Origin: CAXTEJ01 sp964243295
GTDB taxonomy: Bacteria > Actinomycetota > Actinomycetes > Actinomycetales > Angustibacteraceae
DNA length: 64,000 nt
Assembly: GCA_964243295.1 (NCBI GenBank)
Contig: CAXTEJ010000010.1
Span: forward strand, 1-64,000
Direction of reading: 5' to 3'
The first letter of the stretch is position 1. Each line of letters starts with the position of its first letter. The notes below the pieces were generated by a model, which worked only from the letters and a program-made list of their open reading frames with translations, was not told where the DNA came from and searched no databases. Below, piece by piece: positions 1-6,604 of this stretch. Made by a program: the position numbers and the translations under genes.

Positions 1-105
1 CCCCCCACCGCCAACCACCCCCGTCAGCGCCACCGCCAGGTCGGCACCCGACAGGTCCGCCACGGCAGCAGCGACCCGCTCGTCGGAGATGGCTGATTCG
101 AACAT
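1..105 (-). CDS. 5' end of a probable DUF222/13E12-family protein (runs off window)
   Basis: Only the first 35 codons are present. The gene reads leftward from an ATG at 105 and begins MFESAISDERVAAAVADL, then continues off the edge without a stop. Actinobacterial DUF222 (13E12-type) HNH-endonuclease proteins often start with MF and have an alanine/leucine-rich N-terminus, because their start codon lies inside a LexA box ending ATGTTCGA. The same arrangement is seen here. The assignment rests on that arrangement and on composition only; the HNH domain would be outside the window. It could be another protein with an alanine-rich start. Confidence 0.4.
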   Translation of the reverse strand, partial: MFESAISDERVAAAVADLSGADLAVALTGVVGGGG

Positions 106-112
106 GTGTCCT
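99..112 (-). promoter_or_regulatory. LexA (SOS) box-like site overlapping the start codon
   Basis: Read on the minus strand the site is AGGACACATGTTCG. It matches the actinobacterial SOS consensus CGAAC-RNR-TGTTCG at 12 of 14 positions and contains the ATG of the leftward gene. The position would let LexA block initiation directly. It is an inference from sequence. Confidence 0.4.
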
Positions 113-333
113 AGTGTAGACGATCCCTCGCCTCACCGCTGTACGTATCCACAAGCCACTGTGGCTGTCTTACAACCGTGCTCGCGTCAGGCACCATCGC
201 AACCACGACGACGGCACGGTGCCCGACCCCTCGTCTTCGGCACGCAAGCGCCGTCGTCCCTGAGCGGGCGGCGTGGTGCTCGACGCCCTCAGGCCAGCCG
301 GCACGGATCACGAGGATCACGGCCTGCACACGA

Positions 334-465
334 TCACGGCTGCCACTCGCTCACGTGCGCCCTCACGGTGCTGATCGACAGGTGCAGCCGCCGGGCGATC
401 TCGCGATGGGTGAGGCCGGCGCTGATGAGCGCCAGGAGTCGGCTTGACCTGTTGGTCTGCCGCAT
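334..465 (-). CDS. 43-residue helix-turn-helix micro-protein coupled to gpsA
   Basis: The ATG at 465 overlaps the gpsA stop codon (TGATG), so it should be translated by coupling after gpsA. The 43-residue product is essentially one helix-turn-helix: GLTHREIARRLHLSISTVRA occupies about residues 17-36, resembling the C-terminal recognition unit of LuxR/resolvase-type regulators. No dimerisation or effector domain is present. It may be a genuine small DNA-binding protein or the remnant of a larger regulator. The HTH pattern and the overlap are seen directly; function is unknown. No terminator is obvious between it and the next leftward gene. Confidence 0.55.
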   Translation of the reverse strand: MRQTNRSSRLLALISAGLTHREIARRLHLSISTVRAHVSEWQP

Positions 466-1472
466 CAGCCGACCTCCGGCCCCCGCGCCCGTGACAGCAA
501 CCGCACACCCATCTCGGCGGGGCGCATGCCGTGGTGGACGACATCGACGACCCCGGCGGCGATGGGCATGTCGACGCCCGCCGACGTGGCGAGCTCGAGC
601 ACCGACAGGCACGACGTCAGCCCCTCGGCGTTCTGTCGCGTGGACGACGTCACGTCCGCGACGGCATCGCCCCGGCCCAGCCGCTGGCCGGCGGTCCTGT
701 TGCGCGACAACGGCGACGAGCACGTGGCGATGAGGTCACCGACCCCCGCGAGCCCGGCGAAGGTCTGCGGGTCGGCGCCCAGTGCCACCCCCAGGCGCGT
801 CGTCTCGGCGAGGCCCCGGGTGATGAGCGAGGCCTTCGAGTTGTCACCGAAGCCCAGTCCCTCCGCCATGCCGACGGCGAGCGCGATGACGTTCTTCACC
901 GCGCCACCGATCTCGGTGCCCACGACGTCCACGACGGTGTACGGGCGGAACGCCGGCGTGGCGCACAGGTGCGCGATGCGGTCGGCGACGTCGTGATCGG
1001 TGCACGCCACGACGCCCGCCGCAGGCTGGCGCGCCGCGATCTCGCGCGCGAGGTTCGGACCTGAGACGACCGCCACGCGGTCGGGCGCGACACCCGCGAC
1101 CTCGGTGACGACCTCGCTCATGCGCTGCAGCGTCCCGAGCTCGATGCCCTTCATCAGGCTGACGACCGGCACGTCGGGGGGCAGCAGCCCGCGCCAGGCG
1201 GTCAGGTGCTCGCGCAACCGTTGCGACGGCAGGGCCAGCACCACGACATCGGCACCGTCGAGCGCCCGCTCTACGTCGCTCGTCGCGGTCACCACGTCGG
1301 GCAGCCGCACGCCGGGCAGGTAGTCGTGGTTGACGTGCTCGGCGCTGATCCCGGCGGTCAGCTCCGGACGCCGGCCCCACAGCGTCACCCGGCTACCGGC
1401 GTCCGCGAGCAGCAGGGAGAACGTCGTGCCCCAGCTGCCGGCCCCGAGGACGGCCACGCGCGCCGGGGTCAC
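465..1472 (-). CDS. gpsA: glycerol-3-phosphate dehydrogenase [NAD(P)+]
   Basis: Cytosolic enzyme reducing dihydroxyacetone phosphate to sn-glycerol 3-phosphate for phospholipid synthesis. The 335-residue protein has the N-terminal nucleotide-binding loop GAGSWGTT (about residue 10), the conserved segment LPSQRLREHL, VVSGPNLAREI, and the catalytic-lysine helix GGAVKNVIALAVG followed by NSKASLITRGL. Length fits the family (about 330-340). The GTG at 1472 is chosen because it gives VTPARVAVLGAGSWG, the normal family N-terminus; the open frame continues upstream but only into the antisense of cofC. It is divergent from cofC and its stop overlaps the start of the 43-residue HTH gene. Confidence 0.97.
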   Translation of the reverse strand: MTPARVAVLGAGSWGTTFSLLLADAGSRVTLWGRRPELTAGISAEHVNHDYLPGVRLPDVVTATSDVERALDGADVVVLALPSQRLREHLTAWRGLLPPDVPVVSLMKGIELGTLQRMSEVVTEVAGVAPDRVAVVSGPNLAREIAARQPAAGVVACTDHDVADRIAHLCATPAFRPYTVVDVVGTEIGGAVKNVIALAVGMAEGLGFGDNSKASLITRGLAETTRLGVALGADPQTFAGLAGVGDLIATCSSPLSRNRTAGQRLGRGDAVADVTSSTRQNAEGLTSCLSVLELATSAGVDMPIAAGVVDVVHHGMRPAEMGVRLLSRARGPEVG

Positions 1473-1539
1473 CGGCGCATCCTCGCGGCTGCGGCGGGCC
1501 GTGTCGAGCGAGGTGCCCCCGGGCTGGAAGGATCGGCGC

Positions 1540-2181
1540 GTGCAGCGCCCGGTGTCAGCCACGGCCACGGCCGCGTGGGCGCTCGTGCTTCCGGTGCAGC
1601 AGGCCGGACGCGCCAAGTCGCGGCTCGTGGCCCCGGACGGCGTCGACCACGCCGGCCTCGCCCGGGCGATCGCGCTCGACTCCCTGGCCGCGGTGCGCGC
1701 GAGCGAGCTGGTCGGCCACCGCGTCGTCGTGACGTCCGACGAGGTCGTGGGCCCGCTGTCGGCGACGGCGGGCGACCACGTCGTGACCGACCCCGGCGAG
1801 GGTCTGTCGGCGGCGATCCGGCGCGGCGTCGACCACGTGGCGCGAGCGTGGCCGGGTGCGCCCGTCGCGGTGCTGCTCGCCGACGTCCCCGCGCTGCGAC
1901 CGGCGCAGCTGACCGAGGCCCTGCGTGCGGTCTCGGTGCACCGCACCGCGTTCGTGCCGGACGCCGAGGGCACCGGCACCGTGCTGCTGGCTGCCCGGGC
2001 GGCGGCCGACCTGCGCCCCGCCTTCGGGGTCGACTCGGCGTCGCGCCACGAGCAGGCCGGTGCCACGCGGATCGTGCTGGCCCTGCCGCGGCTGCGACGG
2101 GACGTCGACACCGCCGTCGCGCTCGCACGTGCCGTCGAGCTGGGTGTCGGGCCGGCCACCCGCGCCGCCCTGGGCCGCTAG
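1540..2181 (+). CDS. cofC: 2-phospho-L-lactate guanylyltransferase (coenzyme F420 biosynthesis)
   Basis: CofC/FbiD activates 2-phospholactate (or phosphoenolpyruvate in mycobacteria) with GTP to make the F420 side-chain precursor. The 213-residue protein shows WALVLPVQQAGRAKSRL near the N-terminus (the nucleotidyltransferase loop with its Lys-Ser/Arg motif), then VTDPGEGLSAAIRRGVD and VAVLLADVPALRP, the acidic metal/nucleotide site of this fold, and FGVDSASRHEQAGA. The GTG at 1540 is preceded by GGAAGGA at good spacing; GTG 1552 is a possible alternative. It is divergent from gpsA and followed 9 nt later by a small cold-shock-like gene. Its presence implies an F420-producing host. Confidence 0.9.
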   Translation: MQRPVSATATAAWALVLPVQQAGRAKSRLVAPDGVDHAGLARAIALDSLAAVRASELVGHRVVVTSDEVVGPLSATAGDHVVTDPGEGLSAAIRRGVDHVARAWPGAPVAVLLADVPALRPAQLTEALRAVSVHRTAFVPDAEGTGTVLLAARAAADLRPAFGVDSASRHEQAGATRIVLALPRLRRDVDTAVALARAVELGVGPATRAALGR

Positions 2182-2190
2182 CCTCGAGGC

Positions 2191-2382
2191 GTGCAGGCCA
2201 CCGTCCACAGCTACGACCCCGAGACTGCGTCGGGCACGCTTCTCGCCGACGACGGGATGCTCGTGCCCTTCGGGCCAGAAGCGTTCTCCCGCAGCAGGCT
2301 GCGGCTGCTGCGGCCCGGTCAGCGGCTGACCGTCGAGGTGCAGGACGGCCTCGTGGTGGGGCTGTCGCTGCACGGCATCTGA
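2191..2382 (+). CDS. small cold-shock-domain-like protein
   Basis: A 63-residue protein beginning with a GTG. The N-terminal MQATVHSYDPETASGTLLAD resembles the first strands of a cold-shock domain (turn at TASG, then a strand), followed by a VPFGPEAF segment and a C-terminal LRPGQRLTVEV segment. The classical RNP1/RNP2 aromatic motifs (KGFGFI, VFVHF) are not intact, so nucleic-acid binding is uncertain. A -10-like TAGCCT lies at 2179-2184, exactly 6 nt before the GTG, which suggests a leaderless transcript starting at the codon itself. Small proteins of this type are common next to cofC/murA in actinomycetes (from memory). Confidence 0.72.
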   Translation: MQATVHSYDPETASGTLLADDGMLVPFGPEAFSRSRLRLLRPGQRLTVEVQDGLVVGLSLHGI

Positions 2383-2397
2383 GCGCCGCGCAGCGAC
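2364..2397. terminator. bidirectional hairpin between convergent genes
   Basis: GTCGCTGC-a-CGGC pairs with GCCG-c-GCAGCGAC around an 8-nt loop that contains the stop codon of the cold-shock-like gene. It lies just before the end of convergent murA. There is no strong U-tract, as is usual in high-GC actinomycetes. Confidence 0.5.
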
Positions 2398-2406
2398 CCC
2401 ACCACC

Positions 2407-3723
2407 TCAGAGCTGCTGGTAGTTGGCGCCGAGCGCGTCGAGCTTGTCCTGGAAGTGCTCGTACCCGCGGTAGATCAGGTCGATGCCGTGCACGGTCGAG
2501 GTGCCCTCGGCGGCGAGCGCGGCGATGAGGTAGCTGAAGCCGCCGCGCAGGTCGGGCACCGTGATGTCGGCACCGTGCAGCTTCGTCGGCCCTGACACCA
2601 CGGCCGAGTGCGTGAAGTTGCTCTGCCCGAAGCGGCACGGCAGGCCGCCGAGGCACTCGCGGTAGAGCTGGATGGTGGCACCCATGTCGTTGAGGGCCCG
2701 GGTGAACCCCAACCTGTTCTCGTACACCGTCTCGTGCACGATCGACAGCCCGCTGGTCTGGGTCAGCGCGACGACCAGCGGCTGCTGCCAGTCGGTCATG
2801 AACCCCGGGTGGACGTCGGTCTCGAGCACCAGCGAGCGCTGCGCCTCGCCTTCGCGCCAGAACCGGATGCCGTCGTCATCGACCTCGAAGGCGCCGCCGA
2901 TCTTCCGGAACACGTTGAGGAACGTCATCATCTCGGGCTGGCGCGCGCCGCGCACCATGATGTCGCCGCGGGTGGCGAGAGCCGCGCACGCCCACGACGC
3001 GGCCTCCATGCGGTCGGTGATCGCGCGGTGGGTGTAGCCGGTGAGCGAGCTGACGCCCTCGATCCGGATGACCCGGTCGGTGTCGACGCTGATGATGGCG
3101 CCCATCTTCTGCAGCACGGCGATGAGGTCCATGATCTCGGGCTCGATCGCGGCGTTGCGCAGCTCGGTGAGGCCGTCGGCGCGCACCGCCGTGAGCAGCA
3201 CCTGCTCGGTCGTCCCGACGCTGGGGTAGGGAAGCTCGAGCTTGGTGCCGCGCATGCCGTTCGGCGCACTGATGCGCAGACCCTCGGGGCGCTTCTCGAC
3301 CACGGCGCCGAACTGCCGCAGCACGTCGAGGTGGAAGTTGATGGGTCGCTCGCCGATACGACAGCCGCCGAGGTCGGGGATGAAGGCCTCGCCGAGGCGG
3401 TGCAGCAGCGGGCCGCACAGCAGGATCGGGATGCGGCTGGAGCCGGCGTGGGCGTCGATGTCGGCGACGTGGGCCTTCTCGACGTTGCGCGGGTCGAGCA
3501 CCAGCTCGCCGGCTGCGTCGTCACGCGTCACCGCGACACCGTGCAGCTCGAGCAGGCCCGAGACGATGCGGACGTCGGCGATGTCAGGCACGCCGCGCAG
3601 CCGGCTGACGCCGTCGCCGAGCAGGGCCGCGACCATGGCCTTGGAGACGAGGTTCTTCGCGCCACGCACCGTGATCGTGCCCTGCAGCGCGGTTCCGCCG
3701 TCGACGGTGAGGATGTCGGTCAT
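2407..3723 (-). CDS. murA: UDP-N-acetylglucosamine 1-carboxyvinyltransferase
   Basis: Catalyses the first committed step of peptidoglycan synthesis, transferring enolpyruvate from PEP to UDP-GlcNAc in the cytosol. The 438-residue protein starts MTDILTVDGG and carries GAKN (residues 21-24, substrate lysine/asparagine), the flexible loop DLGGCRIGERPINFH with the reactive cysteine at residue 121, and the C-terminal VPDLRGGFSYLIAALAAEG segment. Because the loop residue is Cys rather than the Asp of mycobacterial MurA, fosfomycin should in principle be able to alkylate it (family knowledge). Length is normal. It lies downstream of hup on the same strand, separated by a tandem-repeat tract and a strong hairpin. 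Confidence 0.97.
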   Translation of the reverse strand: MTDILTVDGGTALQGTITVRGAKNLVSKAMVAALLGDGVSRLRGVPDIADVRIVSGLLELHGVAVTRDDAAGELVLDPRNVEKAHVADIDAHAGSSRIPILLCGPLLHRLGEAFIPDLGGCRIGERPINFHLDVLRQFGAVVEKRPEGLRISAPNGMRGTKLELPYPSVGTTEQVLLTAVRADGLTELRNAAIEPEIMDLIAVLQKMGAIISVDTDRVIRIEGVSSLTGYTHRAITDRMEAASWACAALATRGDIMVRGARQPEMMTFLNVFRKIGGAFEVDDDGIRFWREGEAQRSLVLETDVHPGFMTDWQQPLVVALTQTSGLSIVHETVYENRLGFTRALNDMGATIQLYRECLGGLPCRFGQSNFTHSAVVSGPTKLHGADITVPDLRGGFSYLIAALAAEGTSTVHGIDLIYRGYEHFQDKLDALGANYQQL

Positions 3724-3741
3724 GCCCCCAGTCTGACGCAG

Positions 3742-3780
3742 CAGCGCGCCAGCACCCGGCTTCCGGGTGCCGACGCGCTG
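3742..3780. terminator. strong nested hairpin between hup and murA
   Basis: An inner perfect 8-bp stem GCACCCGG-CTT-CCGGGTGC (3752-3770) is flanked by a second pair, CAGCGCG with CGCGCTG. It lies about 19 nt before the murA ATG and 135 nt after the hup stop. It could terminate hup or act as an attenuator in the murA leader. It lacks a clear U-run on the minus strand. Confidence 0.45.
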
Positions 3781-3801
3781 GTGTCGCGGCGCGGCTGGCG
3801 C

Positions 3802-3918
3802 CACTGCTGGCTCAAGCCCCTGCCTGCTCAGCACTGCTGGCTCAATCCCTGCCCGCTCAGCGTGCCCGCTCAGCCACTGCCTGCTCAGCCACTGCCCGCT
3901 CAGCCACTGCCTGCTCAG
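3802..3918. repeat. short tandem repeat tract (15-bp and 30-bp units)
   Basis: Two related units of 30 and 29 bp (3802-3831 and 3832-3860, both starting CACTGCTGGCTCAA and ending GCTCAG), a partial 13-bp unit, then three 15-bp units CCACTGCC(T/C)GCTCAG at 3874-3888, 3889-3903 and 3904-3918. The stop codon of hup (3915-3917) lies inside the last unit. The tract is therefore the immediate 3' untranslated region of the hup mRNA. Unit number may vary between strains. Confidence 0.85.
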
Positions 3919-4715
3919 CTGCGCGCGGAGGCCCGCTTGGCTGGCGCGCGCCCGGCCTTGGTGGCGGCGGTCTTGGTCGCGGCGGTCTTGCTCGCGGCGG
4001 TCTTGCTCGCGGTCTTGCTGGCCGCCTGCTTGGTCGCTGCCTTGGCGGTGGTCTTGCTCGTCGTCGTGGCGGCCGGCGCGCCGGCGGCCTTCGCGGTGGT
4101 CTTGGCCGGCGTCGCCTTCGCGGTCTTGGTCGCCTTGGTGGCGGTGGTCGCCTTCGCCGGAGTGGCCTTGGCGGTCTTGGCCGTGCTCGTGGCGGGCGCG
4201 GCCTTCGCCGTGCTCTTCGCGGGTGCGGTGCTCGCGGTCTTCGCCGTGGCGGTCTTGCTCGCGGTCTTCGTGGCCGCGGTCTTGGCCGTCGCCGACGTCG
4301 CCCGCGTCGTCGCCGGCGCTGCCTTCGTGGTCGCGCCAGTGGACGAGGTGGTAGGCGCCGGGGTGCGCTGCGCGGTCGCGATGCGGGTCGCGGCGCCGGC
4401 GGCGCGCGAGGCCACCGAGGACGTGAAGGCCCGCAGCGCCTTGGTGTCGGAAGTGACCTGCTTGAAGGCGGTGCCGGCGCGGAAGCGCGGCACCGAGGTC
4501 TTCTTGATCTTCACGGCCTGACCGGTGCGCGGGTTGCGGCCGGTCCGCGCGGCACGGGCCGCGCGCTCGAAGGTGCCGAAGCCGGTGATGGCGACCTTCT
4601 CACCCTTGGCCACGGTCACGGTGATGGTGTCGACCACGGCCTCGAGTGCCTCTGCGGCCGCGCGCTTGCTCCCCAGCCGAGCCTCGAGGGCGTCGACGAG
4701 CTGTCCCTTGTTCAC
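3915..4715 (-). CDS. hup: HU-family nucleoid protein with histone H1-like Lys/Ala/Thr tail
   Basis: DNA-bending nucleoid protein. Residues 1-97 form the HU/IHF fold: NKGQLVDALEAR, the conserved ITGFGTFE strand, and the DNA-binding arm with GRNPRTGQ and KIKKTSVPRFRAG. Residues of about 98-266 are a low-complexity tail of repeated KTA/ATKTA/KATPAK units with few acidic residues, like the tail of mycobacterial HupB. At 266 residues it is longer than the about 210 of M. tuberculosis HupB. The GTG at 4715 gives the canonical N-terminus and is preceded by AAGGGAAG. The tail is encoded by internally repetitive DNA and so may change length by slippage. It is followed by the 15-bp repeat tract and then murA. 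Confidence 0.95.
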   Translation of the reverse strand: MNKGQLVDALEARLGSKRAAAEALEAVVDTITVTVAKGEKVAITGFGTFERAARAARTGRNPRTGQAVKIKKTSVPRFRAGTAFKQVTSDTKALRAFTSSVASRAAGAATRIATAQRTPAPTTSSTGATTKAAPATTRATSATAKTAATKTASKTATAKTASTAPAKSTAKAAPATSTAKTAKATPAKATTATKATKTAKATPAKTTAKAAGAPAATTTSKTTAKAATKQAASKTASKTAASKTAATKTAATKAGRAPAKRASARS

Positions 4716-4799
4716 GGTGCTTCCCTTCGGAGGATGCTGTCGGGCAGCCCGTCCAGCAACGCCAGACTGCGGCCGGCTCGTGGACCGGCGTGATCCCAG

Positions 4800-4828
4800 A
4801 CGGTAGAACCACACCGCTCGCGCGTCCA
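4800..4828 (-). promoter_or_regulatory. candidate hup promoter
   Basis: On the minus strand TGGACG, 17 nt, TACCGT. It would start a transcript about 78 nt before the hup GTG. The match is only moderate (4/6 and 3/6). Confidence 0.3.
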
Positions 4829-4877
4829 CCTCATCGCCCGTTCGAGGTGTTGTGTCGCAACCGTTCCGAGGGCCTGC

Positions 4878-5168
4878 TCAGCAGCCCAGGGCGTCCATCG
4901 CCCGATGCAGCCGGGCGAGGGCGACGTGCGCGCGAGCGACGTCCGCGCGCGAGGTCTGCACGGCCCGCCGGACGTCGCGCGACAGCTGCGCCGTCACGTC
5001 GTGAGGTAGGTCAGCCCGCTGGATCCGTTGCTGCACAACCAGTATGGCGTCGGCGAGCTGCTGGAGGTCCATCGGCAGCGGCTGGCCCGCGAGGGCACCG
5101 CAGGACGACGTGACTGGGCTCGACCGGTGCGCCGCGGGGCCGTCGTCCGGACCAGTGGGGGTGGTCAC
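4878..5168 (-). CDS. small conserved protein of unknown function
   Basis: A 96-residue protein whose GTG at 5168 overlaps the stop of the preceding methyltransferase (GTGA), so it is translationally coupled to it and lies at the end of the leuCD-methyltransferase run. The first 32 residues are polar and probably disordered. Residues 33-96, starting MDLQQLADAILVVQQRI, look like two or three amphipathic helices, with heptad-like spacing in the later ARAHVALARLHRAMD segment. A shorter version from the internal ATG is possible. I do not recognise the family and assign no function. Confidence 0.68.
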   Translation of the reverse strand: MTTPTGPDDGPAAHRSSPVTSSCGALAGQPLPMDLQQLADAILVVQQRIQRADLPHDVTAQLSRDVRRAVQTSRADVARAHVALARLHRAMDALGC

Positions 5169-6007
5169 GCGGCGTCGCGGGTGGCGACGACATCCAGCCG
5201 GACGAAGTCCTGGTCGAAGGAGCCGTCGTCGCGCCGCAGCGCACCGGTGCAGCGCTCGACGAGGTGGGTCAACTGCGGCTCGCGCCCCTCGTCGTCGCGC
5301 AGCCACGGCTCGTAGGCCGGCAGCACCTGGCTCCGCAACCACCCCTCGAGCGCGGCGGCGTCGGGCATCGCGCGGCGCTGGTGCACCAGCCGGCAGCGTT
5401 GCACCGCCAGGCCCGCAGCCGCGAGCAGGCCGGCGTACGACGTGGGGTCGGGAAAGCACCACGGGGCCTCGGCGCCGTCGGCCAGCAGCAGCGGCTCCAG
5501 GACCGCTCTGGCAGCGGCTATCTGGCCCTGCCCGCCCATGTCGATGCGCAGCGTGCCGCCGGGCGCCAGCCGCTCACGCACCGCCGCGAGCAGCGCCGGG
5601 TGGTCGTCAGCCGGCACCCAGTGCAGCGTCGCCACGCTCATGACCGCGTCGAAGCCGGTCTCGGGCACCACCTGCGCGAGGTGCTGCAGCGCACCCACGC
5701 GCAGCTGGAGACCCGGCCTGCCCCAGCGCACACGGCCCACCTCGACGTTGGAGGGGGACAGGTCGACGCCGACGACGAGCCCCTCGCCCTGGGCGAGGAC
5801 GACGTCCGCGACCCGCGCGGTCAGGTCGCCCACGCCGCAGCCGAGGTCGAGCACCCGCGCACCAGGTCGCAGCGGCAGTGGCCGCAGCACGTCGTCGTCG
5901 AACGCGCGGTGGTGGGCGGTGTTGGCGGCGTAGAGCGTGCCGTCGAAGACGCCGGCACCGCCCGGGCCCGTCGCCACCGCCGTCAGACCGTCGTGATCGG
6001 CAGCCAC
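5165..6007 (-). CDS. class I SAM-dependent methyltransferase
   Basis: Contains the SAM-binding motif I VLDLGCGVGDLTARVAD, then GVDLSPSNVEVGR (motif II acidic end), FDAVMSVATLHWVPADD (motif IV/post I) and LAPGGTLRIDMGG, the order found in Rossmann-type small-molecule methyltransferases of the ubiE/trans-aconitate type. The substrate cannot be read from the sequence. The start is uncertain: GTG 6007 has GAGGGA upstream and overlaps leuD by 25 nt, whereas GTG 5977 would start 5 nt after the leuD stop without a clear ribosome site. It follows leuD and overlaps the 96-residue gene by 4 nt, suggesting one transcript. Confidence 0.85.
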   Translation of the reverse strand: MAADHDGLTAVATGPGGAGVFDGTLYAANTAHHRAFDDDVLRPLPLRPGARVLDLGCGVGDLTARVADVVLAQGEGLVVGVDLSPSNVEVGRVRWGRPGLQLRVGALQHLAQVVPETGFDAVMSVATLHWVPADDHPALLAAVRERLAPGGTLRIDMGGQGQIAAARAVLEPLLLADGAEAPWCFPDPTSYAGLLAAAGLAVQRCRLVHQRRAMPDAAALEGWLRSQVLPAYEPWLRDDEGREPQLTHLVERCTGALRRDDGSFDQDFVRLDVVATRDAA

Positions 6008-6573
6008 GCGGGCCGCGATCCCTCGAACCGCTCGATGTCGGCGACGTGGCCGAGCGTCAGACCGATGTCGTCCAGCCCCTCCAGCAACCGCCAGCGCGTG
6101 TAGTCGTCGACCTGGAAGGAGCAGACGACGTCCTTGGCGTGGATGGTGCGCCCGACCAGGTCGACGGTCACCTCGGTGCCGGGCTCGTTCTCCAGCAGCT
6201 TCCACAGCAGCTCGACGTCGTCCTGGCCGACCTCGGCGGTGAGCAGACCCTGCTTGCCCGAGTTGCCGCGGAAGATGTCAGCGAAGCGCGAGCTGATGAC
6301 GACGCGGAAGCCGTAGTTCATCAGCGCCCACACCGCGTGCTCGCGCGAGCTGCCGGTCCCGAAGTCGGGGCCGGCGACCAGCACGCTGCCCGCGCGGTAA
6401 ACCGGGTGGTTGAGGACGAACGTCTCGTCACCGCGCCACGCGGCGAACAGCCCGTCCTCGAACCCGGTGCGCGTCACGCGCTTGAGGTAGACGGCGGGGA
6501 TGATCTGGTCGGTGTCGACGTTGGCGCGGCGCAGCGGCACGCCGATGCCGGTGTGGGTCGTGAACGCGTCCAT
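5983..6573 (-). CDS. leuD: 3-isopropylmalate dehydratase small subunit
   Basis: Small (swivel) subunit that pairs with LeuC to isomerise 2- to 3-isopropylmalate in leucine synthesis. At 196 residues it is the normal length. It begins MDAFTTHTGIGVPLRRANVDTDQIIPA and carries the substrate-loop signature GPDFGTGSSREHAVWAL and the following SRFADIFRGNSGKQGLL segment. It lies 31 nt after leuC on the same strand, so the two form an operon, probably under the divergent IclR regulator at 8087-8803. Confidence 0.97.
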   Translation of the reverse strand: MDAFTTHTGIGVPLRRANVDTDQIIPAVYLKRVTRTGFEDGLFAAWRGDETFVLNHPVYRAGSVLVAGPDFGTGSSREHAVWALMNYGFRVVISSRFADIFRGNSGKQGLLTAEVGQDDVELLWKLLENEPGTEVTVDLVGRTIHAKDVVCSFQVDDYTRWRLLEGLDDIGLTLGHVADIERFEGSRPAWLPITTV

Positions 6574-6604
6574 GCTCGGCCTCTCGATGGGTTCGGTTGC
6601 GGCA

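Noticed and set aside
111..329. 72-codon minus-strand frame between the first gene and the HTH gene
   Set aside because: No ribosome site, no recognisable domain, biased composition.
1473..2159. N-terminal extension of gpsA upstream of 1472
   Set aside because: It overlaps cofC antisense and precedes the canonical Rossmann N-terminus; the GTG at 1472 fits the family.
3802..3918. Tandem repeats considered as a CRISPR array
   Set aside because: Units are directly adjacent without unique spacers, and no cas genes are near.
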